Positions 40,381-49,999 are shown, counted from the stretch's first letter. The stretch is 64,000 bases of DNA from Actinobacteria bacterium HGW-Actinobacteria-7 (GCA_002841275.1 PHET01000006.1:1-64000), one strand, 5' to 3'. Made by a program: numbers and translations. The notes: generated by a model from the letters alone, not told the origin.

Positions 40381-41016
40381 GTGTACACTGCGCCGACATT
40401 CGATTGGTCGGGGCCTGAGAGGGCCCACTACTACCGCGCGCTGGCGGATGCCCTGAGTCTGAGCGACCTCAGCGTGGTCGAACCGATTCGGATCCTGCTC
40501 AAGATGCCCTGCACCGACATGATCATGCCTTCTCGGACGATGACGGTAGAGCAGCAGGTGATCGACTGGATCGCCGCCGGCGAACAACCGCACCTCAGCC
40601 ATTTTCTGCGTTCTCTCTTCGGCGTGGGCTTCTGTTCGAAGCAGCTTCCCGCCATCCCCGCGTGCGCTGCATTCTATGTGCGAGACGCCGAGGAGATTCG
40701 AGAGCGCCTCAAGGAGGCCTACGAGAGGTGGGGCTATCACGAGCATCAGGTGTTCGCCCCCGACTGTGAAGGCACCGGCTACATCGCACGCCAGCTCGCA
40801 TTCGCAGCGCATTGCATCGAGAACGGCTGCGGCGAGTGGGGTGACATGGAGTCGGCGGCACAGCTGCTCCGTGAATCGCTCTACGACTGGGCGCCGCTTT
40901 TCGCACGCGCGCTCGTCGTCTCGCGGGTCCATCCGGCCGTCATGTTCGTCGGCATGAAGCTTGAGTGTCTGCTCGACCACGAGCACGAGCTCGGCGGACT
41001 GCCCGTCGCCGACTAG
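40381..41016 (+). CDS. TorD-like molecular chaperone
   Basis: 211 residues, all-helical, soluble. RAHYYRALADALSLSDLSVV at the start, FLRSLFGVGFCSKQLPAIPA and a late helix with DWAPLFARALVVSR match the TorD/DmsD shape more than its exact motifs; the pattern HEHQVFAPDCEGTGYIARQL replaces the usual E-P-D-H-L motif. TorD proteins mature molybdenum enzymes. No such enzyme is in the window, though the next gene is an iron-sulfur membrane protein. GTG 40381. Confidence 0.5.
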   Translation: MYTAPTFDWSGPERAHYYRALADALSLSDLSVVEPIRILLKMPCTDMIMPSRTMTVEQQVIDWIAAGEQPHLSHFLRSLFGVGFCSKQLPAIPACAAFYVRDAEEIRERLKEAYERWGYHEHQVFAPDCEGTGYIARQLAFAAHCIENGCGEWGDMESAAQLLRESLYDWAPLFARALVVSRVHPAVMFVGMKLECLLDHEHELGGLPVAD

Positions 41017-41047
41017 CTTCTAGCGGTCGGGCCCCCGGCACACTCAC

Positions 41048-41091
41048 GTTCACAGCACCCGTTCCACCCGTTCACTGCTGGTTCACAAGCC
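41048..41091 (+). promoter_or_regulatory. PHO-box-like direct repeats
   Basis: GTTCAC at 41048, GTTCCA at 41061, GTTCAC at 41070 and GTTCAC at 41081. The last two form 11-bp direct repeat units (GTTCACTGCTG, GTTCACAAGCC), as in actinobacterial PhoP (PHO) boxes. TTAACGT follows at about 41096. Suggests phosphate control of the 4Fe-4S gene at 41158. Confidence 0.5.
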
Positions 41092-41157
41092 CTCCTTAAC
41101 GTTAGAGGCGTGAATCGACCGCGGTCTTGAGGACCGGACGGATGGAAGGCGAAACCC

Positions 41158-42357
41158 GTGAGCAGCTACGAACGGACCGACAAGACAGCGCAGAAGCGTG
41201 CTCGGATACTCAGGTGGGGGATCCTTGGTGCGGTGCTGGCTTTCATCACCGCGGCAACGTACGTGCACGTGCACTTCAGCAACGCGGGCAGACCGGTCGG
41301 TGTCGACGCCCTGTGCCCCTTTGGCGGCATCGAGACGCTCTTCACGCTGATCTCCGGAGCGGGCTTCATCGAGAAGGTCGCTGCTAGCGCAGTCGTCCTG
41401 CTGATCGGCACCATCGTTCTCGCGCTCGTCTATCGACGCTCCTTCTGCGGTCAGATCTGTCCCCTGGGAACGTTGCAGGGCCTGTTCGGGTCTCTGGGCG
41501 GCCGGTTCATGCGCAAGCGTCCCACGGTACCGCGCGGCATCGACCGCTTCGCCCGCTTCCTGAAGTACGGCATCCTCGCCTTCTTCGCCGTCTGGTCCTG
41601 GCAGGCGGCCGAACTGGTGATGCGTCCGTACGACCCGTGGGTTGCTTTCACCCACATCACCTCGAGCGAGTTGCTCGCGGAGTTCGCCGTCGGAGCGGGC
41701 ATTCTGGCACTCTCGCTCGCCGGCTCGCTCATCTACGAGCGCTTCTTCTGCAAGTACCTCTGCCCCATGGGCGCCTTCCTGGGCCTGTTCTCGAAGCTGA
41801 GCTGGTTCTCGATCAAGCGCGACGCCGACGCCTGCATCGACTGCGGCGCCTGCGACAAGGCATGCCCCATGAACATCAAGGTCTCGACCGCCGAGAAGAT
41901 CACGGCGTCTGAGTGCATCTCCTGCAACGAGTGCGTGAACTCGTGCCCGGCCGCCGGCGCCTTGGAAGTCAGTGCGCCCTCGGGCAAGGCCTTCTCGGCA
42001 GCGAAGATGACCGGCGTCGTGGTGGCGGTTCTGGCCGTGATCGTGGCTGTGAGCACCGTGGCCGGAGCGTTCACCTGGACGATGCCCAGCCTCAAGGACG
42101 CGGTGGAGGGCGCGGGGCACTCGGAGGGCTATACCGAGACAGGCAGCAGCAGCTCCAGCTTCGACACCACGCTTATCAAAGGCTACATGTCGATGGCCGA
42201 GATCGCGGATGCCTCCGGCATACCCGCGGAGCGCTTCACCGAGAAGTACGGCGTGCCTGCCGCGGACCTTGGCAAGCCGATGAAGGAGATCAAGGACCAG
42301 TACGGGTTCTTGCCCGACGACGTCAAGGTGTGGGTCGAGCAGGAGCTGGCGAAGTAG
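41158..42357 (+). CDS. NapH-like membrane 4Fe-4S protein
   Basis: 399 residues. Five or six membrane helices with two CxxxCP motifs facing inside (FCGQICPLGT, FCKYLCPMGA), then an 8Fe ferredoxin (CIDCGACDKACP, CISCNECVNSCP), one more helix, and a periplasmic tail of about 80 residues. This is the NapH/NosR-C/CcoG layout that passes electrons from quinols to periplasmic reductases. GTG 41158 with GGAAGG upstream. Confidence 0.9.
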   Translation: MSSYERTDKTAQKRARILRWGILGAVLAFITAATYVHVHFSNAGRPVGVDALCPFGGIETLFTLISGAGFIEKVAASAVVLLIGTIVLALVYRRSFCGQICPLGTLQGLFGSLGGRFMRKRPTVPRGIDRFARFLKYGILAFFAVWSWQAAELVMRPYDPWVAFTHITSSELLAEFAVGAGILALSLAGSLIYERFFCKYLCPMGAFLGLFSKLSWFSIKRDADACIDCGACDKACPMNIKVSTAEKITASECISCNECVNSCPAAGALEVSAPSGKAFSAAKMTGVVVAVLAVIVAVSTVAGAFTWTMPSLKDAVEGAGHSEGYTETGSSSSSFDTTLIKGYMSMAEIADASGIPAERFTEKYGVPAADLGKPMKEIKDQYGFLPDDVKVWVEQELAK

Positions 42358-42420
42358 TTCGCCGGGGCTGCTATGCTCGGCGGCGACACTTCTCACCCCC
42401 ATGCCGCCGGAGCGCCCGAT

Positions 42421-43344
42421 ATGAGTTCTGCCCGCAAAGCATCGCAGAGTCCTTCAAGCGCCACAGCCGCTCTTCCCATGGCTGTGGCGCTTGCTGTCAT
42501 GGTGGTCTGGGGCGGTACCCCGCTCTTCTCGAAGATTGCCGCAGGCGAGATCGACCCGCTTCTTGTGGGCATCTTGCGCACCGTGGTCGCGGGGGTGGCC
42601 GCTATCCCGCTGGTGCTGGGGTTGCGGCTCCCGCTGCCGAGTAACACCCGCGACAGGATCCTGCTCGCGGTCTCAGGGATCACGGCGTTCGTGGCGTTTC
42701 CGCTGCTGTTCACGGTGGGTCAGAGCCAGACTTCAGCGATGCACGGCGCACTGATCCTGGCCACGCTGCCGGTGTTCACGAGCCTGTTCGGAACGCTTCT
42801 GGAGCGCAGGCGCGTCTCGAAGACGTGGATTCTCGGCTGCTCGATCGCGCTGGCCGGCGAGGCGGTCGTCATCGTGTGGCGCACCGCAGGGAGTGCGGCC
42901 GGGACGAGCCTCGCTGGTGATGCGCTTGTGCTGCTGTCGTCGGTCATCTGTGCGGTGGGCTACGTGGCGGGCGCTCGGCTCTCGCAGCGCGGGTATCCCA
43001 GCCTTGCCACGACGCTGTGGGGCGTGGGGTTCTCGGCAATCGCCCTGGTGCCTTTGATGGGATGGTCGCTAGCGGGCGGGGGCATGCCGCACGCGGGCGG
43101 CGCTGCGTGGGGCTCGGTGCTGGTGCTGGCTCTGCTGACGTCGATCTTGGGCTACGTCGCCTGGTACTGGGCGCTCGCGCACGGAGGCATCAGCCGCATC
43201 GCGAGCATCCAGTTCACACAGCCGATCTTTGGGCTGCTGCTCGCCGCGGTGGTGCTGTCCGAGCGCCCGGCACCCGTCACGATGGTAGCGGGCGTCGCGA
43301 TTCTGGCTGGTGCGTGGCTGGTGCAGCGGGCCGGCACCATCTGA
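42421..43344 (+). CDS. EamA/DMT-family transporter
   Basis: 307 residues, ten helices in two EamA repeats. VMVVWGGTPLFSKIAAGEID opens the first repeat and VLLSSVICAVGYVAGARLSQ the second; LALLTSILGYVAWYWALAHG and FTQPIFGLLLAAVVLSERPA are the usual late blocks. Likely a metabolite exporter; substrate unknown. ATG 42421 has GGAG 9 nt before; ATG 42373 is a weaker option. Confidence 0.9.
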   Translation: MSSARKASQSPSSATAALPMAVALAVMVVWGGTPLFSKIAAGEIDPLLVGILRTVVAGVAAIPLVLGLRLPLPSNTRDRILLAVSGITAFVAFPLLFTVGQSQTSAMHGALILATLPVFTSLFGTLLERRRVSKTWILGCSIALAGEAVVIVWRTAGSAAGTSLAGDALVLLSSVICAVGYVAGARLSQRGYPSLATTLWGVGFSAIALVPLMGWSLAGGGMPHAGGAAWGSVLVLALLTSILGYVAWYWALAHGGISRIASIQFTQPIFGLLLAAVVLSERPAPVTMVAGVAILAGAWLVQRAGTI

Positions 43345-43361
43345 GCACGACCGGCGAAGGC

Positions 43362-44312
43362 TCAGACGAGAATGGTCCCTGCGGGATGCTCTTCGCGCAG
43401 GGCGAGTCCGGCAGCCGCTTCCAGGACGATGAGGGCCGCCAGGCGCACTGTGCGCCCGTCGTTCGCGTCCACGGTCGCGTCTATCTCGGTGATGTCCATC
43501 GCGCGGACGCGGGTGTCGCGCGCGAACAGGAAGGCGAGTTGCCGCAGCTCGTCGGCTGAGATGCCGCCGGGAGCCGCCGCCGGACATCCGGGCACGGCCG
43601 CTCGGTCGCAGACATCCACGTCGAGGTCGACGAACACCGGCCGACCACCACCTCCTGCGATGTCGAGCGCCCGGCGCACGATGCCGGTCAGGTCGGCCTC
43701 GCGCAGGTCCGCCCGGGTGACGACGGTGATGCCGTATTCGCGAGCGCGCGCCGCATACGCAGGCGAGTTCGAGAAGTCCGCGATGCCGATCTGCACGATG
43801 TTGCTGCCGGGTAGCCCGGCCTCGACAAGGCGTCGTACCGGAGAGCCGTTGCTCACCCCATCGCGCAGGTCGTGGTGGGCGTCGACCGTGATCAGCCCGC
43901 AGCCTTCCAGTCCTTCCGAGAAGACCCCGCGCATGACCGAGTGTGTGATCGAGTTGTCGCCGCCCAAAGCCACGAGCAGCCGGCAGTTTTGCGCGATCTG
44001 GGCTGCCGCCGCAGTGACGCGGGCCTCACCCGACGGGCCGTCCGGGCTGGTGACGTCACCGCAGTCGAAGGCGCTCAGCGTCGCGACATCGACGTCGTGG
44101 CTGGCTGCGTAGGTGGAGTAGCGATTCAAGGCTTCTCGGATGGCTGCGGGGGTCGTGTGCGCACCCGTGGGCGAGATCGAGGTCGCATGCGCCGGTACGC
44201 CCAGAAGGGCAAGGTCGCAGCGGGGAAGCGAGTCCGGATCGCGGCGAACCAGCCAGCCGGCGGCACGCGGCCAGAGCGGGTCGTTGGGTGCCGGAGTGTG
44301 ATCGGGTCCCAT
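43362..44312 (-). CDS. hutG: Formimidoylglutamase-like arginase family protein
   Basis: 316 residues, ureohydrolase fold. The metal motifs are GGDNSITHS (normally GGDHS), TVDAHHDLRDG and VDLDVDVCD, so the first ligand His is Asn here. The family includes agmatinase, arginase and formimidoylglutamase. The hutHUI operon 4 kb away makes N-formimidoyl-glutamate hydrolysis to glutamate and formamide the likely reaction. ATG 44312 follows GTGAGG. Confidence 0.75.
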   Translation of the reverse strand: MGPDHTPAPNDPLWPRAAGWLVRRDPDSLPRCDLALLGVPAHATSISPTGAHTTPAAIREALNRYSTYAASHDVDVATLSAFDCGDVTSPDGPSGEARVTAAAAQIAQNCRLLVALGGDNSITHSVMRGVFSEGLEGCGLITVDAHHDLRDGVSNGSPVRRLVEAGLPGSNIVQIGIADFSNSPAYAARAREYGITVVTRADLREADLTGIVRRALDIAGGGGRPVFVDLDVDVCDRAAVPGCPAAAPGGISADELRQLAFLFARDTRVRAMDITEIDATVDANDGRTVRLAALIVLEAAAGLALREEHPAGTILV

Positions 44313-44426
44313 GTCATCCTCACTAGCGGTCGTGGCGGCGTTCGGCCTCATCGTGTTCTGATGCGACAGCGATGCGGCATCACCTAGTATCCCCCAACGG
44401 TCTCGCTCTGCCAGTGGGTGACCGGG

Positions 44427-45338
44427 CTATTGGAGCGCGGGAGTCCGCGCCGCCTCGATCATCGCGTCGAGTACCGTGCGGATTGTTGGCGATTCACCTG
44501 AACCGGCTCGCACGGCCGCGAAGATGCGGCGCTCCATCGAGGGCTCGATGAGCGGCTGCATGACGATATCGAGTCCGCGCATGTCGGTCATCGCCGGGGC
44601 GATGCCCACGCCCAGTCCCGCCTCAACGGCCGAGCCAAGCGCCCGGAAGTAGTTGCTCTCGAGGATGATCTTAGGCTGGAATCCGGCCGACTGGGCCACC
44701 CGCTCGACCGCCTTGCGACTCATGGCGTCAGGGCCCGCAACACACCAGTGTTCTTGAGCGAGATCGCGCAGCCGTACCGGGCCGGAGGCCAGAGGGTGGT
44801 CCCGGGGCAGGATTGCGACGATGGGCTCGGCGAGCAGATTGAAGCGCGTGATAGAAGGATCGGGCTGACGGGGTACGAAGTCCCACTCGTGTGAAAGCGC
44901 GATATCGAGCTGCCCGGCACGGAGCGCCGGAATCGCACGCACCGGCTCCAGTTCGCGGATGGTGATCTCCAGCGCGGGATAGCGGTGGGCGAGTCCCGAG
45001 AGCGCGGGCAGTGCGATTGACTGTGCAGCTGTCTGGAACACCGAGATACGCACGGTGCCGCTGATCTCCTCGGCGAACGCAGCGACGGCCGCGAGCGCGG
45101 TCTCGCAGTCGGCGAGGATAGTCTCGGCGTGAGCGACCATCACTTGCCCCGCTCCGGTGAGTCGGATGGATCGCGCTGAGCGTTGGAGCAGGGGGATACC
45201 CACCTCACGCTCCAATGTCGCGAGCTGATGTGAGACGGCGGGCGGCGTCAGGTACAGCGCCTCGGCGGCGGCAGTGATGGTGCCGCGCGCGGCGACTTCG
45301 CGAAGGATGCGCAGCCGAGCGGTGTTGAGCGTGTTCAT
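44427..45338 (-). CDS. LysR family transcriptional regulator
   Basis: 303 residues. The N-terminal HTH is LREVAARGTITAAAEALYLT and PPAVSHQLATLEREVGIPLL; the rest is the usual effector-binding domain. It is divergent from the membrane protein at 45471 with a 132-bp shared control region, so that gene is its likely target; the hutG-like gene is also possible. ATG 45338 is chosen over a longer frame that would extend into the control region. Confidence 0.92.
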   Translation of the reverse strand: MNTLNTARLRILREVAARGTITAAAEALYLTPPAVSHQLATLEREVGIPLLQRSARSIRLTGAGQVMVAHAETILADCETALAAVAAFAEEISGTVRISVFQTAAQSIALPALSGLAHRYPALEITIRELEPVRAIPALRAGQLDIALSHEWDFVPRQPDPSITRFNLLAEPIVAILPRDHPLASGPVRLRDLAQEHWCVAGPDAMSRKAVERVAQSAGFQPKIILESNYFRALGSAVEAGLGVGIAPAMTDMRGLDIVMQPLIEPSMERRIFAAVRAGSGESPTIRTVLDAMIEAARTPALQ

Positions 45339-45394
45339 CGGGATTCTCCAATTCTGAAAGAGAAACAAAAGCTGAGGCTGACATAAGAATAGAC

Positions 45395-45407
45395 TCAATG
45401 TACTTGA
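45395..45407. promoter_or_regulatory. Possible LysR operator
   Basis: TCAA-TGTAC-TTGA, a T-N11-A type dyad in the region between the divergent LysR and membrane protein genes. A second near-dyad, CTCAAATGAG, lies at about 45410-45419. Inferred from position and shape. Confidence 0.4.
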
Positions 45408-45470
45408 TGCTCAAATGAGCCGAAGATAGGGGCACAAGGATTCGTCGCAATAGCAAAGGACTGGGTTCAC

Positions 45471-46262
45471 GTGCTCATCTTCGCCGCCAAGGTACTGATC
45501 GCTCCGATTCTGCTCTCGATAGCCGCTCTGGTAGAGCGAAGGTGGGGGACGGTGGTTGGCGGCTGGTTGCTCGGACTGCCGCTCACGTCCGGCCCGGTGT
45601 CGTTCCTGCTTCTTGAGGAGCACGGCCCGTTCTTCGCCGAGAACGCCGCGCGTGGCGCGCTTCTCGGGCTCGTTGGTGCCGGTGTGTTCGTTGCCGGCTA
45701 CTCGCTGGCTGCGGCGGAGCGCTCGTGGCGACGTTCACTCACGTTCGCTGGCATCGCCTGCCTCAGCGTGACATTCGCCCTCTCCCAGGTGCATCTCGCC
45801 TTCGGTCTGACGCTTGCGTTCGCTGCTGTCGTTCTCGCACTTGTGGCTGTAGCCACCCTGTCAGCTGCACCACAGCGGGCGAACGCCCCCTCAGCGCCTC
45901 GGAAGCGCGACTTCGCCTTCAGAATGGCCGTCGCCTGTGTCGTTGTCGTTGGTGTCTCCGTCGCATCGACCCTCATGGGATCCCAGATCAGCGGCATGCT
46001 GACCGCGATTCCTGCCATCACCGCAGTCATGACCGTCACGACGCATCGCTCGTCGGGCAAGGACTCTGCCCGCAGCATGCTCCGCGGAACCGTCGCCGGG
46101 CTCTGGGGAGGGGCGGCGTTCTTCGCGGTCGTCGGCCTGCTGGTCACCGTTTCGACGCCGGTCATCACGTATCTCGCCGCAGCCGCAGCAGCAGCAGCCA
46201 TCGCTGCGGTATCCGGTCGGGTCGCAACGTCACAGCGGCTGGTACTGGCACATGTGCACTAG
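45471..46262 (+). CDS. Eight-helix membrane protein of unknown function
   Basis: 263 residues. Two similar halves, each with about four helices; VGGWLLGLPLTSGPVSFLLL in the first half is echoed by MGSQISGMLTAIPAITAVMT in the second, which suggests an internal duplication as in several transporters. I do not recognise the family. GTG 45471 is the start closest to the divergent promoter. Possibly a transporter controlled by the LysR protein. Confidence 0.7.
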   Translation: MLIFAAKVLIAPILLSIAALVERRWGTVVGGWLLGLPLTSGPVSFLLLEEHGPFFAENAARGALLGLVGAGVFVAGYSLAAAERSWRRSLTFAGIACLSVTFALSQVHLAFGLTLAFAAVVLALVAVATLSAAPQRANAPSAPRKRDFAFRMAVACVVVVGVSVASTLMGSQISGMLTAIPAITAVMTVTTHRSSGKDSARSMLRGTVAGLWGGAAFFAVVGLLVTVSTPVITYLAAAAAAAAIAAVSGRVATSQRLVLAHVH

Positions 46263-46437
46263 GCCGAGCCCGGCCCAAAGACGGCAACCGGACCAATCAC
46301 GCGACTGGTTCGCCGGGGGTACAATCATCCGGTAGGTTGCCCGCGCAGCCGATTTCGGGAGTACGCGATTCCCCTGCACGAGTGACGAGACACGCGGTCG
46401 AGGGTTCTTGGCCGCACGTGCGAATCGGGGGATTCGG

Positions 46438-48303
46438 ATGAGACTCTCACGCCTGGTCACAATCACACTGGCTGCGGCGCTGCTCGCGGCTCTCACGACA
46501 ATCGGACCTTCGGGGGCGAGCGCCGCAGCGGACACGGCTGCCGCACCGGTCGTCGCAGCGGTAAGCGGTGTGCGCGTTGACCCGCTGGAGCTGCTGGCCG
46601 CCCAGCAGACGCACTTCGCGGATGGTGCAGGGCAACCCATGGAACTCTTCGGCGAAACAGTCGCTATCTCCGGCGATACCGCCGTGGTGGGGGAGCCGAG
46701 TGGCTGGGGAGTCTTCGTCTTCACGCGCTCCGGCAGCACGTGGAGTCCGCAGGCGAAGCTGACACCCTCAGACGGCACTGGCTCCGACTCGTTTGGGCTG
46801 GGAGTAGCCATCTCCGGCAATACGATTGTAGTTGGGGCGCCGCACCACACCGACCAAGGCCAGGTCTACGTGTTCACCCGCTCGGGTACCACCTGGAGTC
46901 AGGAGGCGGAGTTCACGGCCCCCGACGGCGCCTGGTTGGGTCGCTCGGTTGCTGTTTCGGGTGACACTCTACTTGTGGGCGCGATCGATGCGGCCTACGT
47001 GTTCACCCGCTCGGGTACCATCTGGAGCCAACAGGCAGAGATAGCCGCTCCGGTCGCGGGCGCTTCTTTTGGCTTCTCTCTTGACCTCGACGGCGACACC
47101 GCTCTTGTGGGGGCGTGGGGCGAGACTGTCGGTGCCAATGACACACAGGGCGCGGCCTACGTCTTCACACGTTCGGGTACCACCTGGACGCAACAGGAGA
47201 AGCTTCTCTCTTCTGACGGCGACGCCGACGGCAAGTTCGGCTGGTCGGTCGCGCTCGACGGCGACACCGCGCTAGTGGGACGGCCTTACACTGTGGGCGC
47301 GGCCTACGTCTTCACACGTTCGGGTACCAACTGGACCCAGCAGGCCAAACTCGGTGATGCCGGTTGGACCTCCTACGCTGAGTTCGGCCGCTCGGTCGAC
47401 CTGGAAGGCGACACCGCCCTGGTGGGGATCCCTTGGGACACCGGCTGGGGTGTGCCTTCCAACGCCTTGGGCGGCGCTTGCGTCTTCACTCGCTCTGGCA
47501 CCACTTGGACCCAGCAGCTCAAGCTGAGGGCTGACGACGCCGCCGGCGGTGACTGGTTCGGCTACGACGTCGCCCTTGCCGGAGGCACCGCGCTTGTCGG
47601 TTCACCCCATGACGACGTTGGCTCACTACCTTCCCACGTCGACCAGGGCTCGGCGTATGCCTTCCTGCTGGACAGCACGCGGCCGACCACACTCGCACTG
47701 ACGAGCAAGTCGAACTCATCGCTCGCGCGCGGAGGCACGTTCACGGTCAAAGGGACGCTGTTGGCCGATGACGCAGGTGTGGTGGGCCGAAGCGTCATCC
47801 TCCAATCCGCGACCCCCGGAACCGCGTACAAGGACACGTCGCTTGCCGCCGTGACCACGTCAGGCGGCGCATTCACCTTCTCGGTGAAGCCAACGACCAA
47901 GACGTACTACCGTGTGCGTTTCGCAGGGGCAACCGGCTACGCCGCCTCCGGTCCCACTTCCTGGGTCTACGCGACACCGAAAGTAGGTCTTGCTCGTTCG
48001 ACAGCTTGGACGACGTTGAGCCGGTCGAAGACCTACTACGCCAAGGGTTACATCGCGCCGGGGCATGCCACGAGCGACACCAACAAGGTCAGGGTACTTG
48101 TCTACAAGAGGGGCAGCGACGGCAAGTACCACTACGTGAAGTCGTTCTCGGCGAAGTACTCCTACTATTCGGCGAGCAAGACGAGGTACACGGCGTCGGT
48201 GAAGTTCACGTCCAAGGGATACTGGAAGCTACGGAGCTACCATGCGGCCGACTCGAAGAACGCTGCGACCTACGGGAGTTACGACTACTTCAAGGTGAAG
48301 TAG
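46438..48303 (+). CDS. Secreted FG-GAP beta-propeller protein
   Basis: 621 residues. Sec signal (about 1-33, ASAAADTAA), then seven FG-GAP-like blades (about 55-410), each with FG..VA..GDTALVG and VFTRSGTTWTQQ. After that an Ig-like domain (about 420-510) and a C-terminal domain rich in Tyr, Ser and Lys ending YGSYDYFKVK. No LPxTG or membrane anchor, so it is released or held by its last domain. Long surface propellers of this type are common in Coriobacteriia and may bind other cells or matrix. Confidence 0.82.
   Translation: MRLSRLVTITLAAALLAALTTIGPSGASAAADTAAAPVVAAVSGVRVDPLELLAAQQTHFADGAGQPMELFGETVAISGDTAVVGEPSGWGVFVFTRSGSTWSPQAKLTPSDGTGSDSFGLGVAISGNTIVVGAPHHTDQGQVYVFTRSGTTWSQEAEFTAPDGAWLGRSVAVSGDTLLVGAIDAAYVFTRSGTIWSQQAEIAAPVAGASFGFSLDLDGDTALVGAWGETVGANDTQGAAYVFTRSGTTWTQQEKLLSSDGDADGKFGWSVALDGDTALVGRPYTVGAAYVFTRSGTNWTQQAKLGDAGWTSYAEFGRSVDLEGDTALVGIPWDTGWGVPSNALGGACVFTRSGTTWTQQLKLRADDAAGGDWFGYDVALAGGTALVGSPHDDVGSLPSHVDQGSAYAFLLDSTRPTTLALTSKSNSSLARGGTFTVKGTLLADDAGVVGRSVILQSATPGTAYKDTSLAAVTTSGGAFTFSVKPTTKTYYRVRFAGATGYAASGPTSWVYATPKVGLARSTAWTTLSRSKTYYAKGYIAPGHATSDTNKVRVLVYKRGSDGKYHYVKSFSAKYSYYSASKTRYTASVKFTSKGYWKLRSYHAADSKNAATYGSYDYFKVK
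46620..47670 (+). repeat. Tandem FG-GAP coding repeats
   Basis: Seven units of about 150-180 bp encoding GDTALVG and six encoding VFTRSG. The string TTCACNCGNTCGGGTACCA recurs at DNA level in at least four units (about 46875, 47005, 47165 and 47315), showing that some blades arose by recent duplication. Confidence 0.8.
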
Positions 48304-48454
48304 CGCTCTTTCTGACACAGTGCTCTCTACCACGCTGAAGTGGACAGACTCCCGATGGGTACCTCTACACTGGGACGCGTTGTTATCGCGTTCTCAGTAG
48401 CTACTCGCGTTTGCCCGCGTGCTGCATGCGTGGGCCCGCAGTTGGAGGTCTCCC

Positions 48455-49999
48455 GTGACACCAGGATCGACTGTCGTATTGGGTCCCGACCGGCTCACCA
48501 TCGCCGATGTCGTCGCGGTCGCTCGCAACTTCGCGCCCGTGCTGCTCGCCCCTCAGGCGCGCTCCGCCATCGCGTTCTCTCGCGCTCACATCGACGGGCT
48601 GGCTGTATCGGGTCGCCCCGTCTACGGCGTCAGTACCGGCTTCGGCGCATTGGCCACCACCTACGTCGAACCCGAGAAGCGCGCTCAGATGCAGCGCTCG
48701 CTGATCCGTTCGCACGCGGCAGGCAGCGGCCCGCTCGTGGAGACCGAGGTCGTGCGTGCGCTGATGCTGCTACGACTCTCGACGCTTGCCACCGGTCATA
48801 CCGGGGTGCGGGTCGAGACCGCGCTTGCGTACGCCAACATGCTCAACGCCCGCATCACCCCCTGCGTGCCCGAGTACGGCTCGCTGGGTTGCTCGGGAGA
48901 CCTCGCACCGCTGGCGCATTGCGCGCTCGCGATCATGGGAGAGGGCACGGTGCGCGATGCCAACGGCGAGTTCAAGTGCGCCGCCGAGGCGCTGGCGACC
49001 GCGGGTCTCTCGGCGATCGAACTTGCCGAGAAGGAAGGGCTCGCGCTGATCAACGGCACCGACGGGATGCTGGGCATGCTCGCGCTTGCCATCACCGACC
49101 TGCACGCGCTGGTGCGCGTCGCCGACATCACCACAGCGATGAGCGTCGAGGCGCTCATGGGCACGGACCGCGTCTTCGCAGAGGAGCTTCAAGCACTGCG
49201 GCCACAGCCCGGGCAGGCCGTCAGCGCGAGCAACATCACGCGTATGCTCGCCGGTTCTGGCATTGTCGCATCACACCGCGACGATGACCTGCGTGTTCAG
49301 GACTCCTACTCGCTGCGCTGCGCTCCACAGGTAGCGGGGGCCGTGCGCGACACCATCACACATGCCGAGATGGTCGCCATGCGCGAGCTGAATTCGGTCA
49401 TCGACAACCCGGTGGTGCTCGACGACGGGCGCATCGAATCGAACGGCAACTTCCATGGTGCGCCCATCGCCTACGTACTCGACTTCCTGGCCATCGCCGT
49501 CGCAGACCTCGCGTCGATCGCTGAGCGCCGGACCGACCGAATGCTCGATGTGCATCGCAGCAACGGGCTGCCGCCGTTTCTCGCCGATGACCCCGGCGTG
49601 GACTCGGGCCATATGATCGCGCAGTACACGCAGGCCGGAATCGTGAGCGAGCTCAAGCGGCTCGCCGCGCCCGCCAGCGTCGACTCGATACCTTCCTCGG
49701 CGATGCAGGAGGATCACGTCTCGATGGGCTGGAGCGCCGCCCGCAAGCTGCGCCGCAGCATCGACGGACTCACGCGCGTGCTGGGTATCGAGCTGCTTAC
49801 GGCGGCCCGCGCGCTCGACTTCCGCGCGCCGCTCACTCCTGCACCCGCGACCGCCGCCGTGCTGGCGCTGCTGCGCGAGCACGTGGACGGCGCAGGTCCC
49901 GACCGCTATCTGTCGCCGGAGATCGAGGCGGCCGTGGGGCTGGTGGCCGACGGAAGCGTTGTGGCCGCTGCACAGGCTGTTCTGGGCGAACTCGAATAA
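48455..49999 (+). CDS. hutH: Histidine ammonia-lyase
   Basis: 514 residues. [20 protein letters not shown], the MIO region [20 protein letters not shown], and [20 protein letters not shown] identify it. The cofactor triad is Cys-Ser-Gly where most lyases have Ala-Ser-Gly; the Cys form also occurs in actinomycete HutH, so I expect activity. Releases ammonia from histidine to give urocanate, the first step of the pathway. GTG 48455 follows GGAGGT. hutU follows after 10 bp. Confidence 0.95.
   Translation: MTPGSTVVLGPDRLTIADVVAVARNFAPVLLAPQARSAIAFSRAHIDGLAVSGRPVYGVSTGFGALATTYVEPEKRAQMQRSLIRSHAAGSGPLVETEVVRALMLLRLSTLATGHTGVRVETALAYANMLNARITPCVPEYGSLGCSGDLAPLAHCALAIMGEGTVRDANGEFKCAAEALATAGLSAIELAEKEGLALINGTDGMLGMLALAITDLHALVRVADITTAMSVEALMGTDRVFAEELQALRPQPGQAVSASNITRMLAGSGIVASHRDDDLRVQDSYSLRCAPQVAGAVRDTITHAEMVAMRELNSVIDNPVVLDDGRIESNGNFHGAPIAYVLDFLAIAVADLASIAERRTDRMLDVHRSNGLPPFLADDPGVDSGHMIAQYTQAGIVSELKRLAAPASVDSIPSSAMQEDHVSMGWSAARKLRRSIDGLTRVLGIELLTAARALDFRAPLTPAPATAAVLALLREHVDGAGPDRYLSPEIEAAVGLVADGSVVAAAQAVLGELE

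Noticed and set aside
39277..40986. A 569-codon open frame on the minus strand opposite the permease and TorD-like genes.
   Set aside because: Its translation is His/Arg/Asp-rich and repetitive, the mark of an antisense shadow; the forward genes have clear family features.
41083..42402. A 439-codon minus-strand frame opposite the 4Fe-4S protein gene.
   Set aside because: Shadow frame; the forward strand encodes perfect ferredoxin motifs.
48455..49999. HutH first looked catalytically broken because the MIO motif is CSG, not ASG.
   Set aside because: The Cys form occurs in actinomycete histidine ammonia-lyases and the rest of the enzyme is intact.
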